A DNA stretch of 64,000 nt, taken from positions 124,001-188,000 of the forward strand of contig NZ_FOVH01000017.1 of the NCBI RefSeq assembly GCF_900115095.1. The letters run 5' to 3'. Below are positions 41,292 through 49,004 of this stretch, one piece after another. The stretch comes from Actinomadura madurae. GTDB lineage: Bacteria; Actinomycetota; Actinomycetes; Streptosporangiales; Streptosporangiaceae. The notes under the pieces were generated by a model. The model saw only the letters and a program-made list of their open reading frames with translations, was not told the DNA's origin and did not search any database. Both the position numbers and the translations under genes were made by a program. Each line of letters opens with the position of its first letter. The first letter of the stretch is position 1.

Positions 41292-41849
41292 CTACTCCTT
41301 GCCCTCGGCCTTGGCGTCGTCCTCGGCGTCATCCTTGGCCTCGTCCGCCGCGGTGTCGTCCTGCCCGGCCTTCGCGTCCGCGGCCTCGGGCTCGTCGTCG
41401 GCGGCGGCCTTGCTGAGGGTGACCTCGCCCTCGGCGGGCAGGTCCTCCTCGGCGATCGTGGGCGTGTCGGCCTTGCCGGTGGACGCGGCCAGCTGCTCCT
41501 GCACCAGCTCGATCACGGCCATCGGCGCGTTGTCGCCCTTGCGCGGGCCGATCTTGGTGATGCGGGTGTAGCCGCCGGGCCGGTTCTCGAAGCGCGGCGC
41601 GATCTCGGTGAAGAGCTCGTGCAGCACGCCCTTGTCGCGGATCGTGCGGGCCACCAGGCGCCGGTTGTGCAGGTCGCCCTTCTTGGCCTTGGTGATCAGC
41701 TTCTCCGCCAGCGGGCGGACCCGGCGGGCCTTGGCCTCGGTGGTGGTGATGCGGCCGTGCTCGAACAGGGCCGTGGCCAGGTTCGCCAGGATCAGCTTCT
41801 GGTGCGCCGCGCTACCGCCGAGGCGGGCGCCCTTGGTGGGCTGGGGCAT
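41292..41849 (-). CDS. rplQ: 50S ribosomal protein L17 (bL17)
   Basis: 185 residues. Core MPQPTKGARLGGSAAHQK, ITTTEAKARRVRPLAEKLIT and GYTRITKIGPRKGDNAPMA; then a 60-residue acidic Ala/Asp/Glu tail (DDEPEAADAKAGQ and on), an actinobacterial trait. AGGAAGGA precedes the ATG at 41849. Follows rpoA by 95 bp. Confidence 0.96.
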   Translation of the reverse strand: MPQPTKGARLGGSAAHQKLILANLATALFEHGRITTTEAKARRVRPLAEKLITKAKKGDLHNRRLVARTIRDKGVLHELFTEIAPRFENRPGGYTRITKIGPRKGDNAPMAVIELVQEQLAASTGKADTPTIAEEDLPAEGEVTLSKAAADDEPEAADAKAGQDDTAADEAKDDAEDDAKAEGKE

Positions 41850-41944
41850 GGTGCGTCCTTCCTGCACCGGCCGTATCAGGTACCGGTGTCAGCTGGTTCC
41901 GGGACGGCCGGGGAACGGTGCCCCCGGCCGCCGGAATCGGGTGT

Positions 41945-42958
41945 CTAGTACTGCTCGGTCTCGGCGTAGCTCTGGTCGTCGTCGCCGTAGTTGTCCGCCG
42001 CCGCGCTCGGGTCGAACCCGGGCGGGGAGTCCTTCAGCGACAGGCCCATGTCGTTGAGCTTCTGCTTGACCTCTTCGATCGACTTGGCGCCGAAGTTCCT
42101 GATGTCGAGCAGGTCCTGCTCGCTGCGGGCCACGAGCTCGCCCACCGAGTGGATGCCCTCGCGCTTCAGGCAGTTGTAGGAGCGGACCGTCAGGTTCAGC
42201 TCCTCGATCGGCAGGGCCAGGTCCGCGGCGAGCGCGGCGTCCGTCGGGGACGGGCCCATGTCGATGCCCTCGGCCTCGACGTTGAGCTCCCGGGCCAGCC
42301 CGAACAGCTCGACGAGGGTCTTGCCGGCGGACGCGACCGCGTCGCGCGGCAGCATGCACGCCTTGGTCTCCACGTCCAGGATGAGGCGGTCGAAGTCGGT
42401 GCGCTGCTCGACTCGGGTGGCCTCGACCTTGTAGGTGACCTTGAGCACGGGCGAGTAGATGGAGTCGATCGGGATCCGGCCGATCTCCTGGCCCGGCTGC
42501 TTGTTCTGCGCGGCGGAGACGTAGCCGCGGCCGCGCTCGACCGTCAGCTCCATCTCCAGCTTGGCCTTGTTGTTCAGCGTGGCGATGTGCAGGTCCGGGT
42601 TGTGGACCTCGACGCCCGCGGGCGGCGCGATGTCGGCCGCGGTGACCTCGCCCGGCCCCTGCTTGCGCAGGTACATGACCACGGGCTCGTCGTGCTCGGA
42701 CGAGACGACGAGCTCCTTGAGGTTCAGGATGATGTCGGTGACGTCCTCCTTGACGCCCGGCACGGTGGAGAACTCGTGCAGGACGCCCTCGATCCGGATG
42801 CTGGTGACGGCCGCACCGGGGATCGAGGAGAGCAGGGTACGGCGCAGCGAGTTGCCGATCGTGTAGCCGAAGCCCGGCTCCAGCGGCTCGATGGTGAACC
42901 GCGACCGGTACTCGTCGACCTGCTCTTCGGTGAGAGTGGGACGCTGAGCGATGAGCAT
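41945..42958 (-). CDS. rpoA: RNA polymerase alpha subunit
   Basis: 337 residues. N-terminal assembly domain starts MLIAQRPTL and contains FGYTIGNSLRRTLLSSIPG. The C-terminal DNA-binding domain is at about 255-320 (NCLKREGIHSVGEL, DLLDIRNFGAKSIEEVKQKL). The lineage-typical acidic tail ends in YAETEQY. Preceded by a stable hairpin after rpsD. Confidence 0.97.
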   Translation of the reverse strand: MLIAQRPTLTEEQVDEYRSRFTIEPLEPGFGYTIGNSLRRTLLSSIPGAAVTSIRIEGVLHEFSTVPGVKEDVTDIILNLKELVVSSEHDEPVVMYLRKQGPGEVTAADIAPPAGVEVHNPDLHIATLNNKAKLEMELTVERGRGYVSAAQNKQPGQEIGRIPIDSIYSPVLKVTYKVEATRVEQRTDFDRLILDVETKACMLPRDAVASAGKTLVELFGLARELNVEAEGIDMGPSPTDAALAADLALPIEELNLTVRSYNCLKREGIHSVGELVARSEQDLLDIRNFGAKSIEEVKQKLNDMGLSLKDSPPGFDPSAAADNYGDDDQSYAETEQY

Positions 42959-43016
42959 GGTGATGCCTTCTTTCCGCGGTGCCCGCTATTTGACTACCGC
43001 GTTCGAGAGTGTTCCC

Positions 43017-43055
43017 CGTTCCGCCGGGATCCCACCCGGGGACCCCGGCGGAACG
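43017..43055 (-). promoter_or_regulatory. Hairpin between rpsD and rpoA
   Basis: Perfect 12-bp arms (43017-43028, 43044-43055) around a 15-base loop that can itself pair. It begins 9 bases after the rpsD stop. Possible attenuator setting the ratio of S4 to alpha subunit. Confidence 0.45.
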
Positions 43056-43064
43056 GCGTGAGCC

Positions 43065-43691
43065 CTACTTGGAGTAGAGCTCGACGATCAGCTGCTCCTG
43101 GACGGGAGCGTCGATCTGCTGCCGGACGGGCAGCGAGTGCACGAGGATCCGCATCTTCTCGCCGTCCACCCCGAGCCACGCCGGGACCGGCCGATCGCCG
43201 ACCTCGGCCTTGGCGACCTGGAACGGCGTCATCTCGGCCGACTTGGGCTTGACGTCGATGATGTCGGCCTCGCTCACGAGGGCCGACGGGATGTTGACCT
43301 TCGTGCCGTTGACCCGGATGTGGCCGTGCCGGATGAGCTGGCGGGCCATGTCGCGGGACTTGGCGAAGCCGCCCCGGTAGACGACGTTGTCGAGCCGGCG
43401 CTCCAGCAGCGTGAGCAGGTTGTCGCCCGTCTTGCCCTGCTGGCGGTTCGCCTCGACGTAGTAGTTGTGGAACTGCCGCTCCAGCACGCCGTAGATGCGC
43501 CGAGCCTTCTGCTTCTCGCGGAGCTGCAGCAGGTACTCGGTCTCCTTGGGCCGGCCGCGTCCGTGCTCACCCGGCGGGTAGGGACGGATCTCGATCGGGC
43601 ACTTCGGGCCCTCGCACTTGCTGCCCTTGAGGAACAGCTTCATCTTCTCGCGGCGGCAGAGCTTGCAGTCCGCACCGGTGTAACGAGCCAT
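43065..43691 (-). CDS. rpsD: 30S ribosomal protein S4 (uS4)
   Basis: 208 residues. N-terminal zinc-type Cys pattern (CKLCRREKMKL, SKCEGPKCP), the RNA-binding S4 domain with RRLDNVVYRGGFAKSRDMAR and the stretch QLIRHGHIRVNGTKVNIPS. S4 is the known translational regulator of the alpha operon in other bacteria. Confidence 0.97.
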   Translation of the reverse strand: MARYTGADCKLCRREKMKLFLKGSKCEGPKCPIEIRPYPPGEHGRGRPKETEYLLQLREKQKARRIYGVLERQFHNYYVEANRQQGKTGDNLLTLLERRLDNVVYRGGFAKSRDMARQLIRHGHIRVNGTKVNIPSALVSEADIIDVKPKSAEMTPFQVAKAEVGDRPVPAWLGVDGEKMRILVHSLPVRQQIDAPVQEQLIVELYSK

Positions 43692-43722
43692 TGTTTCTAG
43701 ATCTCCCCTGCCTCAGACGCGC

Positions 43723-43785
43723 CTGACCAGCACAGTGGCGGGCGGTGCCGCCTGTGCAGATTCCAGATTGCTCATCGCTGGTCAG
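43723..43785 (-). promoter_or_regulatory. Long hairpin between rpsK and rpsD
   Basis: CTGACCAGC (43723-43731) pairs with GCTGGTCAG (43777-43785), closing an inner GGCGG/CCGCC stem. The right arm covers the rpsK stop, so translation of rpsK could affect the fold and rpsD expression. Confidence 0.4.
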
Positions 43786-44183
43786 ACCCTCCGGCGCTTC
43801 GGCGGGCGGCAGCCGTTGTGCGGAACGGGCGTGACGTCCTGGATCGAGCCCACCTCAAGACCGGTCGCCTGCAGCGACCGGATGGCGGTCTCGCGGCCCG
43901 AACCCGGGCCCTTCACGAAGACGTCGACCTTGCGCATGCCGTGCTCCATCGCGCGCCGGGCGGCGGCCTCGGCGGCCTGCTGCGCGGCGAACGGGGTGGA
44001 CTTGCGCGAGCCCTTGAACCCGACGTGGCCCGAGGAGGCCCAGGAGATCACGTTGCCGTTGGGGTCGGTGATCGAGACGATCGTGTTGTTGAACGTGCTC
44101 TTGATGTGGGCGTGCCCGTGAGCGACGTTCTTCTTCTCCTTGCGGCGCACCTTCTTGGCGCCGACACGGCTCTTAGGAGGCAT
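43782..44183 (-). CDS. rpsK: 30S ribosomal protein S11 (uS11)
   Basis: 133 residues: AHIKSTFNNTIVSITDPNGN, SSGHVGFKGSRKSTPFAAQ, VFVKGPGSGRETAIRSL and the C-terminal PHNGCRPPKRRRV. TAGGAGG ends directly at the ATG with very short spacing. Part of the alpha operon. Confidence 0.97.
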   Translation of the reverse strand: MPPKSRVGAKKVRRKEKKNVAHGHAHIKSTFNNTIVSITDPNGNVISWASSGHVGFKGSRKSTPFAAQQAAEAAARRAMEHGMRKVDVFVKGPGSGRETAIRSLQATGLEVGSIQDVTPVPHNGCRPPKRRRV

Positions 44184-44231
44184 TCTGCTCTCTCTACTCT
44201 GAGGTCATCGATCCGGAGGACCGACTCCGGA

Positions 44232-44612
44232 CTACTTCTTGCCGGCCTTCTTCTTGCCGGCCACGGTCTTCTTCTTGCCCTTGCGGGTACGCGCGTTGGT
44301 CTGCGTGCGCTGACCGTGCACCGGAAGCCCGCGGCGGTGCCGGATGCCCTGGTAGCACCCGATCTCGATCTTGCGGCGGATGTCCGCCTGGACCTCGCGG
44401 CGAAGATCACCCTCGATCTTGTAGTTCGCCTCGATCCAGTCGCGGAGCTTGACCAGCTCGTCGTCGCCGAGCTGGTGGACCCGCAGATCGCCGCTGACGT
44501 CGGTGCCCGCGAGGGTCTCCAGCGCCCGCGTCCGGCCGATGCCGAAGATGTAGGTGAGAGCGACCTCGAGGCGCTTGTCGCGCGGGAGGTCGACGCCGAG
44601 GAGGCGTGCCAT
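44232..44612 (-). CDS. rpsM: 30S ribosomal protein S13 (uS13)
   Basis: 126 residues. Opens MARLLGVDLPRDKRLEVALT, and has the helix-two-turn-helix region plus GIRHRRGLPVHGQRTQTNAR. The Lys-rich tail reaches the P-site. ATG at 44612 is the conserved start. Confidence 0.97.
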   Translation of the reverse strand: MARLLGVDLPRDKRLEVALTYIFGIGRTRALETLAGTDVSGDLRVHQLGDDELVKLRDWIEANYKIEGDLRREVQADIRRKIEIGCYQGIRHRRGLPVHGQRTQTNARTRKGKKKTVAGKKKAGKK

Positions 44613-44726
44613 GTGGGCAGTCCCTTCATTCTCCCGGAGGTATGGACGCGTCGCCTCCGCACACACCCTGCCCGGGTGGCGGCCCCGGCCTCCGGAGGTC
44701 CGGGGGTGTTCCTCCACACGACGGTG

Positions 44727-44755
44727 CCGTACGACCCCGGGTGGGGTTCGTACGG
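44727..44755 (-). promoter_or_regulatory. Hairpin between rpmJ and rpsM
   Basis: CCGTACGA-CCCC pairs with GGGG-T-TCGTACGG (one bulged T) in the 183-bp gap between rpmJ and rpsM. Candidate attenuator or ribosomal-protein binding site. Confidence 0.45.
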
Positions 44756-44795
44756 CCCGGTGCGAAGGCTGCGATGCGCTTGCTGTGGTTGAGCG

Positions 44796-44909
44796 TCAGC
44801 CCTGACGCTGCTTGTGGCGCGGGTCGGAGCAGATCACCATGACCCGGCCGTGCCGGCGGATGACGCGGCACTTGTTGCAGATCTTCTTGACGCTCGGCTT
44901 GACCTTCAC
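44796..44909 (-). CDS. rpmJ: 50S ribosomal protein L36 (bL36), zinc-binding form
   Basis: 37 residues beginning MKVKPSVKKICNKCRVIRRH and ending DPRHKQRQG. The CxxC, the later Cys and His are all present, so it is the zinc-dependent C+ paralog. Too short for usual ORF lists. GTG start with TAGGAGA upstream. Lies between infA and rpsM as usual. Confidence 0.95.
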   Translation of the reverse strand: MKVKPSVKKICNKCRVIRRHGRVMVICSDPRHKQRQG

Positions 44910-44974
44910 TGGGTCTCCTAGGAATCAGGGTCACCCCCGCGCCGCCACGCACGGGGAAGGCAACCCCAGTGGTT

Positions 44975-45196
44975 CTACTTGTAGCGGTAGACGATCCGAC
45001 CGCGCGTGAGGTCGTAGGGGCTCAACTCCACAACGACGCGGTCGTCCGGCAGGATCCGGATGTAGTGCATCCGCATCTTGCCGCTGATGTGGGCGAGCAC
45101 CTTGTGCCCGTTGTCGAGCTCCACCCGGAACATGGCGTTCGGGAGGGACTCGATCACGGTGCCCTCGATCTCGATGGCCCCTTCTTTCTTGGGCAT
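44975..45196 (-). CDS. infA: Translation initiation factor IF-1
   Basis: 73 residues, an S1-like OB fold: IEIEGTVIESLPNAMFRVEL, GHKVLAHISGKMRMHYIRIL and DLTRGRIVYRYK, the complete family length. It heads the infA-rpmJ-rpsM-rpsK-rpsD-rpoA-rplQ run. A minus-strand TAGACT near 45329-45334 is a possible -10 box without a clear -35. Confidence 0.97.
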   Translation of the reverse strand: MPKKEGAIEIEGTVIESLPNAMFRVELDNGHKVLAHISGKMRMHYIRILPDDRVVVELSPYDLTRGRIVYRYK

Positions 45197-45407
45197 GTCC
45201 TCCGCGCTTCGCTGATCGGCTCATTGGACGCGGCCCGGCTCTCCAGGAGAGAATCGGCCGCAACCCACACCGCGACGCGGAAGCGTCAGGGAAGGGGAAT
45301 CAGGCGGCCGGCAACGGACCGACAAAGGAGTCTACGTCAACCGGCCGCCCAATGCGAAATCAACGCATGATACGGGTCCGGAGACTCCTCCCGACCCAAG
45401 CATACAT

Positions 45408-45417
45408 CGCGTACGCG
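45408..45417. promoter_or_regulatory. Palindrome upstream of the HTH gene
   Basis: CGCGTACGCG, perfect, 41 bp before the HTH gene start and next to a TACCTT (45421) that could be its -10. Possible autoregulatory site. Confidence 0.3.
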
Positions 45418-45457
45418 TTGTACCTTTCCAGGAGAGAGACGTCGGAGGAGGATCAGC

Positions 45458-46015
45458 ATGCCGAGCTATGACTTCGCGCTGATCCTCAGTCGTCCCCTCT
45501 TCGAGGACGAACTGGATCCGCTGTTCGACCGCACGCACGGCGCGGTCACGGTCTCGATCATCAGCGAGCCGCAGCACGCGGAGCGCCCCGGGAACGCCTC
45601 CTGCTCGTGGACCGGCGCCACCCTCGCCGCGGCGATCATGGAGGTGGTGGGGCACGTGGAGGAGAGCGCGCCCGGCCTGCACGTCCTGCAGGTGGAGGCC
45701 GACCCGCTGCTGACGATCCGCGACATCGCCGAGCGGGTCGGGCGATCCCTGGACTCGGTCCGGCACGCGATCACCGGGGCCCGCGGCGCCACCGGCTTCC
45801 CGTCCTCGGAGATGTCGACCGCCGGCCACCGGCTGTGGCGCTGGTCCAAGGTCGCCGCCTGGTACGACCTCGACGACCCGCAGCTGGTGGAGGCCAAGCC
45901 GACCGTGCAGGCCATCAACGGCTGGCTCGCGCTGCGCGACGTCGTCCCCGACGTGGCCCCGGCCCCCGAAGAGGTGACCTCGGCCCTGTCCCTGGTGATC
46001 CCGCACGTCGCCTAG
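45458..46015 (+). CDS. HTH DNA-binding protein of unknown family
   Basis: 185 residues. Residues 1-80 look like a small alpha/beta domain (MPSYDFALILSRPLFEDELD onward); residues 84-130 form a winged or AlpA/MerR-like HTH (TIRDIAERVGRSLDSVRHAI, then the wing GFPSS and RLWRWSKVAAW). The helical C-terminus has no known match. GGAGGAGG lies just before the ATG. Divergent from infA. A regulator role is inferred from the HTH. Confidence 0.75.
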   Translation: MPSYDFALILSRPLFEDELDPLFDRTHGAVTVSIISEPQHAERPGNASCSWTGATLAAAIMEVVGHVEESAPGLHVLQVEADPLLTIRDIAERVGRSLDSVRHAITGARGATGFPSSEMSTAGHRLWRWSKVAAWYDLDDPQLVEAKPTVQAINGWLALRDVVPDVAPAPEEVTSALSLVIPHVA

Positions 46016-46191
46016 CGGCAAGGGCGTTCCGGACCGCTGACTCCCAGGGCGTGAGAGATGCCCGTAATGTCGTTTTTACATGGGCGAGTCGACAGTCCGG
46101 GCGGGTGAGCGCGAAGATCGTCTCGGGGCGGGCGGGGGGTGCCCGGAGCGTGGGTCCGTGATGTGTTGGGGCAAGGGGGAAGAGGGGATCG

Positions 46192-47007
46192 ATGGCGATC
46201 ATCGCGCAGCTGAGCGACATCCACCTGGCGGCCGGACGGGACGGCGAGGTGGACGACGCCTCCGGGCCGGTGCGCGCCCTGCGGGCCGCCGTGTCCAGCC
46301 TGCTGTCGCTGCCCGCGCGGCCCGACGCCGTCGTCCTCACCGGTGACCTGGCCGACGGGGGGCGGCCCGCCGAGTACGCCCGGCTGCACGCGCTGCTGTC
46401 GCCGCTGCCGATGGCCGTCTACCCGATGTGCGGCAACCACGACGACCGCGACGAGATGCGCAAGGCGTTCGGCGACCACCCGGCCGTGTCCGGCACCGCG
46501 ACCGGGCCCGGGGCGCCCGTCCAGTACGCCGCCGACGTGGCGGGCGTCCGGCTCGTCTGCTGCGACACCACCGTCGACGGCCACCCCCACGGGCACATGA
46601 GCGAGGAGCGCCTCGCCTGGCTGGACGCGACCCTCGCCGCCGCGCCCGGCACCCCCACGGTCATCGCCACCCATCACCCGCCCTACCCCATCGGGATGCG
46701 GTTCATCGACGACCTGCGCTTCGTCGACCCGGCCGGGTTCGCCTCCGTCATCTCGCGGCACCCGCAGGTCGTGCGGATCATCTCCGGGCACGTCCACCGG
46801 GCGTCCGTCGGGTCGCTCGCCGGGACGGTAAGCACGACCTGCCCGAGCACCTACCGGCAGCTGTTCCTCGACCTCACCAAGCAGGGCCGCGCCGCCGTCA
46901 CGGGCGAGCCCGCCGGGTTCGCCGTCCACCTCATCGGCGAGGACGGCACCGCCACCACGCACTTCGCCCCGACCGGGAACTACCGGCCGCTGATGGACGT
47001 GGAGTGA
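46192..47007 (+). CDS. CpdA-like metallophosphoesterase
   Basis: 271 residues of the calcineurin-like fold. The metal-binding set is complete: SDIHL, GDLADGG, GNHDDRDE, THHPP and GHVHR. The arrangement is closest to class III cyclic nucleotide phosphodiesterases (CpdA/Rv0805 type), whose preferred substrate differs between members (cAMP, 2',3'-cyclic nucleotides, phospholipid esters). GAGGGG lies 5 bases before the ATG. Confidence 0.88.
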   Translation: MAIIAQLSDIHLAAGRDGEVDDASGPVRALRAAVSSLLSLPARPDAVVLTGDLADGGRPAEYARLHALLSPLPMAVYPMCGNHDDRDEMRKAFGDHPAVSGTATGPGAPVQYAADVAGVRLVCCDTTVDGHPHGHMSEERLAWLDATLAAAPGTPTVIATHHPPYPIGMRFIDDLRFVDPAGFASVISRHPQVVRIISGHVHRASVGSLAGTVSTTCPSTYRQLFLDLTKQGRAAVTGEPAGFAVHLIGEDGTATTHFAPTGNYRPLMDVE

Positions 47008-47035
47008 GACGCGGAGTGAACCGTGGAGCGAGCCG

Positions 47036-47485
47036 TCAGTAGCCCCCCGGCCGGCCGCCGAAGATCGTGCGCAGCAGCAGGAGCGCGCCCCACGGGCCCG
47101 CCACCCAGATCCACCACGGGTAGACCGCGTCCGCCGTCGCCAGCAGGATGACCAGCCAGATCGTGAAGTTGATCCCGCTGACCACGGCCCAGGTCCCCCA
47201 CATCGCGCGGGTGCCGGTCAGGTCGAGGTCGCGGGACGGGGGCCGCGCCGGCGACGCGGTGCTCTTCGGCTGCGACGCCGGGACGGGCAGCTGATAGAGA
47301 TCCTCCTCCGGCAGGTCGGAGGTGACCTCCTGGAGCTGCCCGAGGGTCCTCGCCGCGTACACCGACTCCAGCCGCTCCTGCAGCTCGTCCATCGTGATGC
47401 GGCCGAGCGCGCAGTGCTCCCGCAGACTCGCCGCCACCCGGTCGCGGTCGGCGTCCGAGGCCCGGATGTCAGGATTCGGCGCCAT
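47036..47485 (-). CDS. DUF1707 membrane protein
   Basis: 149 residues. N-terminal DUF1707 domain (IRASDADRDRVAASLREHCA, LGRITMDELQERLESVYAAR, ELxxLxxDLP as LGQLQEVTSDLP), a linker, then two membrane helices (WAVVSGINFTIWLVILLATA and WWIWVAGPWGALLLL). ATG at 47485 is favoured by GGAGG 5 bases upstream; another ATG precedes it. Role of the family unknown. Lies 16 bp past map, possibly cotranscribed. Confidence 0.88.
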   Translation of the reverse strand: MAPNPDIRASDADRDRVAASLREHCALGRITMDELQERLESVYAARTLGQLQEVTSDLPEEDLYQLPVPASQPKSTASPARPPSRDLDLTGTRAMWGTWAVVSGINFTIWLVILLATADAVYPWWIWVAGPWGALLLLRTIFGGRPGGY

Positions 47486-47501
47486 CATTCCTCCCGCACC
47501 T

Positions 47502-48341
47502 TTAGGACGAGCCGTCCCTTCCATTCTGCGGCGGTGACGCGAGCTTCGCGAACCATTCCCGCCCCTCGTCGAGGGCGGTCAGGACGCGTGGACCGTCCTC
47601 GGTGACCGCGAACGTGTGCTCGAAGTGCGCCGAGGACCGCCCGTCGGTCGTCACGACCGTCCAGCCGTCGTCCAGCTCGACGGTCTCCTTCGTGCCGAGG
47701 TTCACCATCGGCTCCACCGCGAAGCACATCCCCGGCTCCAGGACGGGCCCGTGCCCCGGCGCGCCGTGGTTCGGGATCAGCGGGTCCATGTGCATCTCGG
47801 TGCCGATGCCGTGGCCCCCGTACCCCTCGACGATCCCGTAGCGGCCCTGAGAGCGGATGTGAGCCTCGATCGCGTGCGAGATGTCCGTGAGCCGCGCCCC
47901 CGCCCTCCCGGCCGCGAGACCGCGCCACAGGGACGCCTCGGTGACCTCCAGCAGCCGCCGCTCCACCTCGGTGATCTCGCCGACCGGGACGGTGACCGCC
48001 GCGTCGCCGTGCCAGCCCTCGACGATCGCGCCGCAGTCGATCGAGATGACGTCGCCGTCCCGCAGCATCTTGTCCGCGCGCGGGATGCCGTGCACGATCT
48101 CCTCGTTGATCGAGGCGCAGATCGTGCCGGTGAAGCCGTGGTAGCCCTTGAACGACGGCACGCCGCCGTTGTCGCGGATGTGCCGCTCGGCGAGCGCGTC
48201 CAGGTCGAGGGTGGTGATCCCCGGCTTGACGGCCTCGCGCAGCAGCTCCAGCGTCCGGCCGACGAGCAGGCCCGCCGCGCGCATCAGCTCGATCTGCTCC
48301 GCGGTCTTCACCTGGATCGCGGGCCTACGCCGTTTGAACAT
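47502..48341 (-). CDS. map: Methionine aminopeptidase, type I
   Basis: Removes the initiator Met from new proteins. 279 residues with VHGIP, the metal ligands in SIDCGAIVEGWHGDAA, GHGIGTEMH, AVEPM and HFEHTFAV. It is longer than minimal type I enzymes by a short C-terminal tail. Follows adk by 12 bp in the secY-adk-map unit. Confidence 0.96.
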   Translation of the reverse strand: MFKRRRPAIQVKTAEQIELMRAAGLLVGRTLELLREAVKPGITTLDLDALAERHIRDNGGVPSFKGYHGFTGTICASINEEIVHGIPRADKMLRDGDVISIDCGAIVEGWHGDAAVTVPVGEITEVERRLLEVTEASLWRGLAAGRAGARLTDISHAIEAHIRSQGRYGIVEGYGGHGIGTEMHMDPLIPNHGAPGHGPVLEPGMCFAVEPMVNLGTKETVELDDGWTVVTTDGRSSAHFEHTFAVTEDGPRVLTALDEGREWFAKLASPPQNGRDGSS

Positions 48342-48353
48342 CTCTCCCCGCCG

Positions 48354-49004
48354 TCATCTCTCCAGCGGGCGCAGCGCGGTCAGGGCGCGCTTGGTGACCT
48401 CTTCCACGGGCCCGGTCGCGTCGATGCCGACGAGGATGTTCTCGTCGGCGTAGAACTGCACCAGCGGGGCCGTGTCGTGCTTGTAGACCTCCAGGCGGTG
48501 CATGACCACCTCTTCCTTGTCGTCGTCCCGCTGGAAGAGGTGGCCGCCGCAGTCGTCGCAGATGTCGTCCTGCTTGTCGTCGAAGTCGACGTGCCAGATC
48601 CGCCCGCACCGGTCGCAGGTGCGCCGCCCCGACAGCCGGCGGACGACCTCGTCCTCGTCGACGACGAGCTCCAGCACGATGTCGAGCCGGGCGTCCCACT
48701 CGGAGAGGATCTTCTTCAGCGTCTCGGCCTGCGGGACGTTGCGCGGGAACCCGTCCAGCAGGAACCCGTCGCGGGCGTCGTCCTCGGCGAGCCGGTCGCG
48801 GACCATCGCGATCGTCACCTCGTCGGGGACGAGGTCGCCGCGGTCCATGTACTGCTTGGCCTGCCGGCCGAGCTCGGTGCCACCGCTGACGTTCGCGCGG
48901 AAGATGTCACCTGTCGATATCTTCGGGACCGACAGATGAGATGCGATGAACTGGGCCTGTGTCCCCTTGCCCGCTCCCGGGGGGCCCACCAGCACGATAC
49001 GCAC
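48354..49004 (-). CDS. adk: Adenylate kinase (zinc-finger LID)
   Basis: 216 residues. P-loop GPPGAGKGTQA, STGDIFRA, GFLLDGFPR. The LID has CDRCG and CDDCG, so this is the long, zinc-stabilised form. GTG start; its G is the last base of the secY TAG stop, so the genes are coupled. Confidence 0.97.
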   Translation of the reverse strand: MRIVLVGPPGAGKGTQAQFIASHLSVPKISTGDIFRANVSGGTELGRQAKQYMDRGDLVPDEVTIAMVRDRLAEDDARDGFLLDGFPRNVPQAETLKKILSEWDARLDIVLELVVDEDEVVRRLSGRRTCDRCGRIWHVDFDDKQDDICDDCGGHLFQRDDDKEEVVMHRLEVYKHDTAPLVQFYADENILVGIDATGPVEEVTKRALTALRPLER

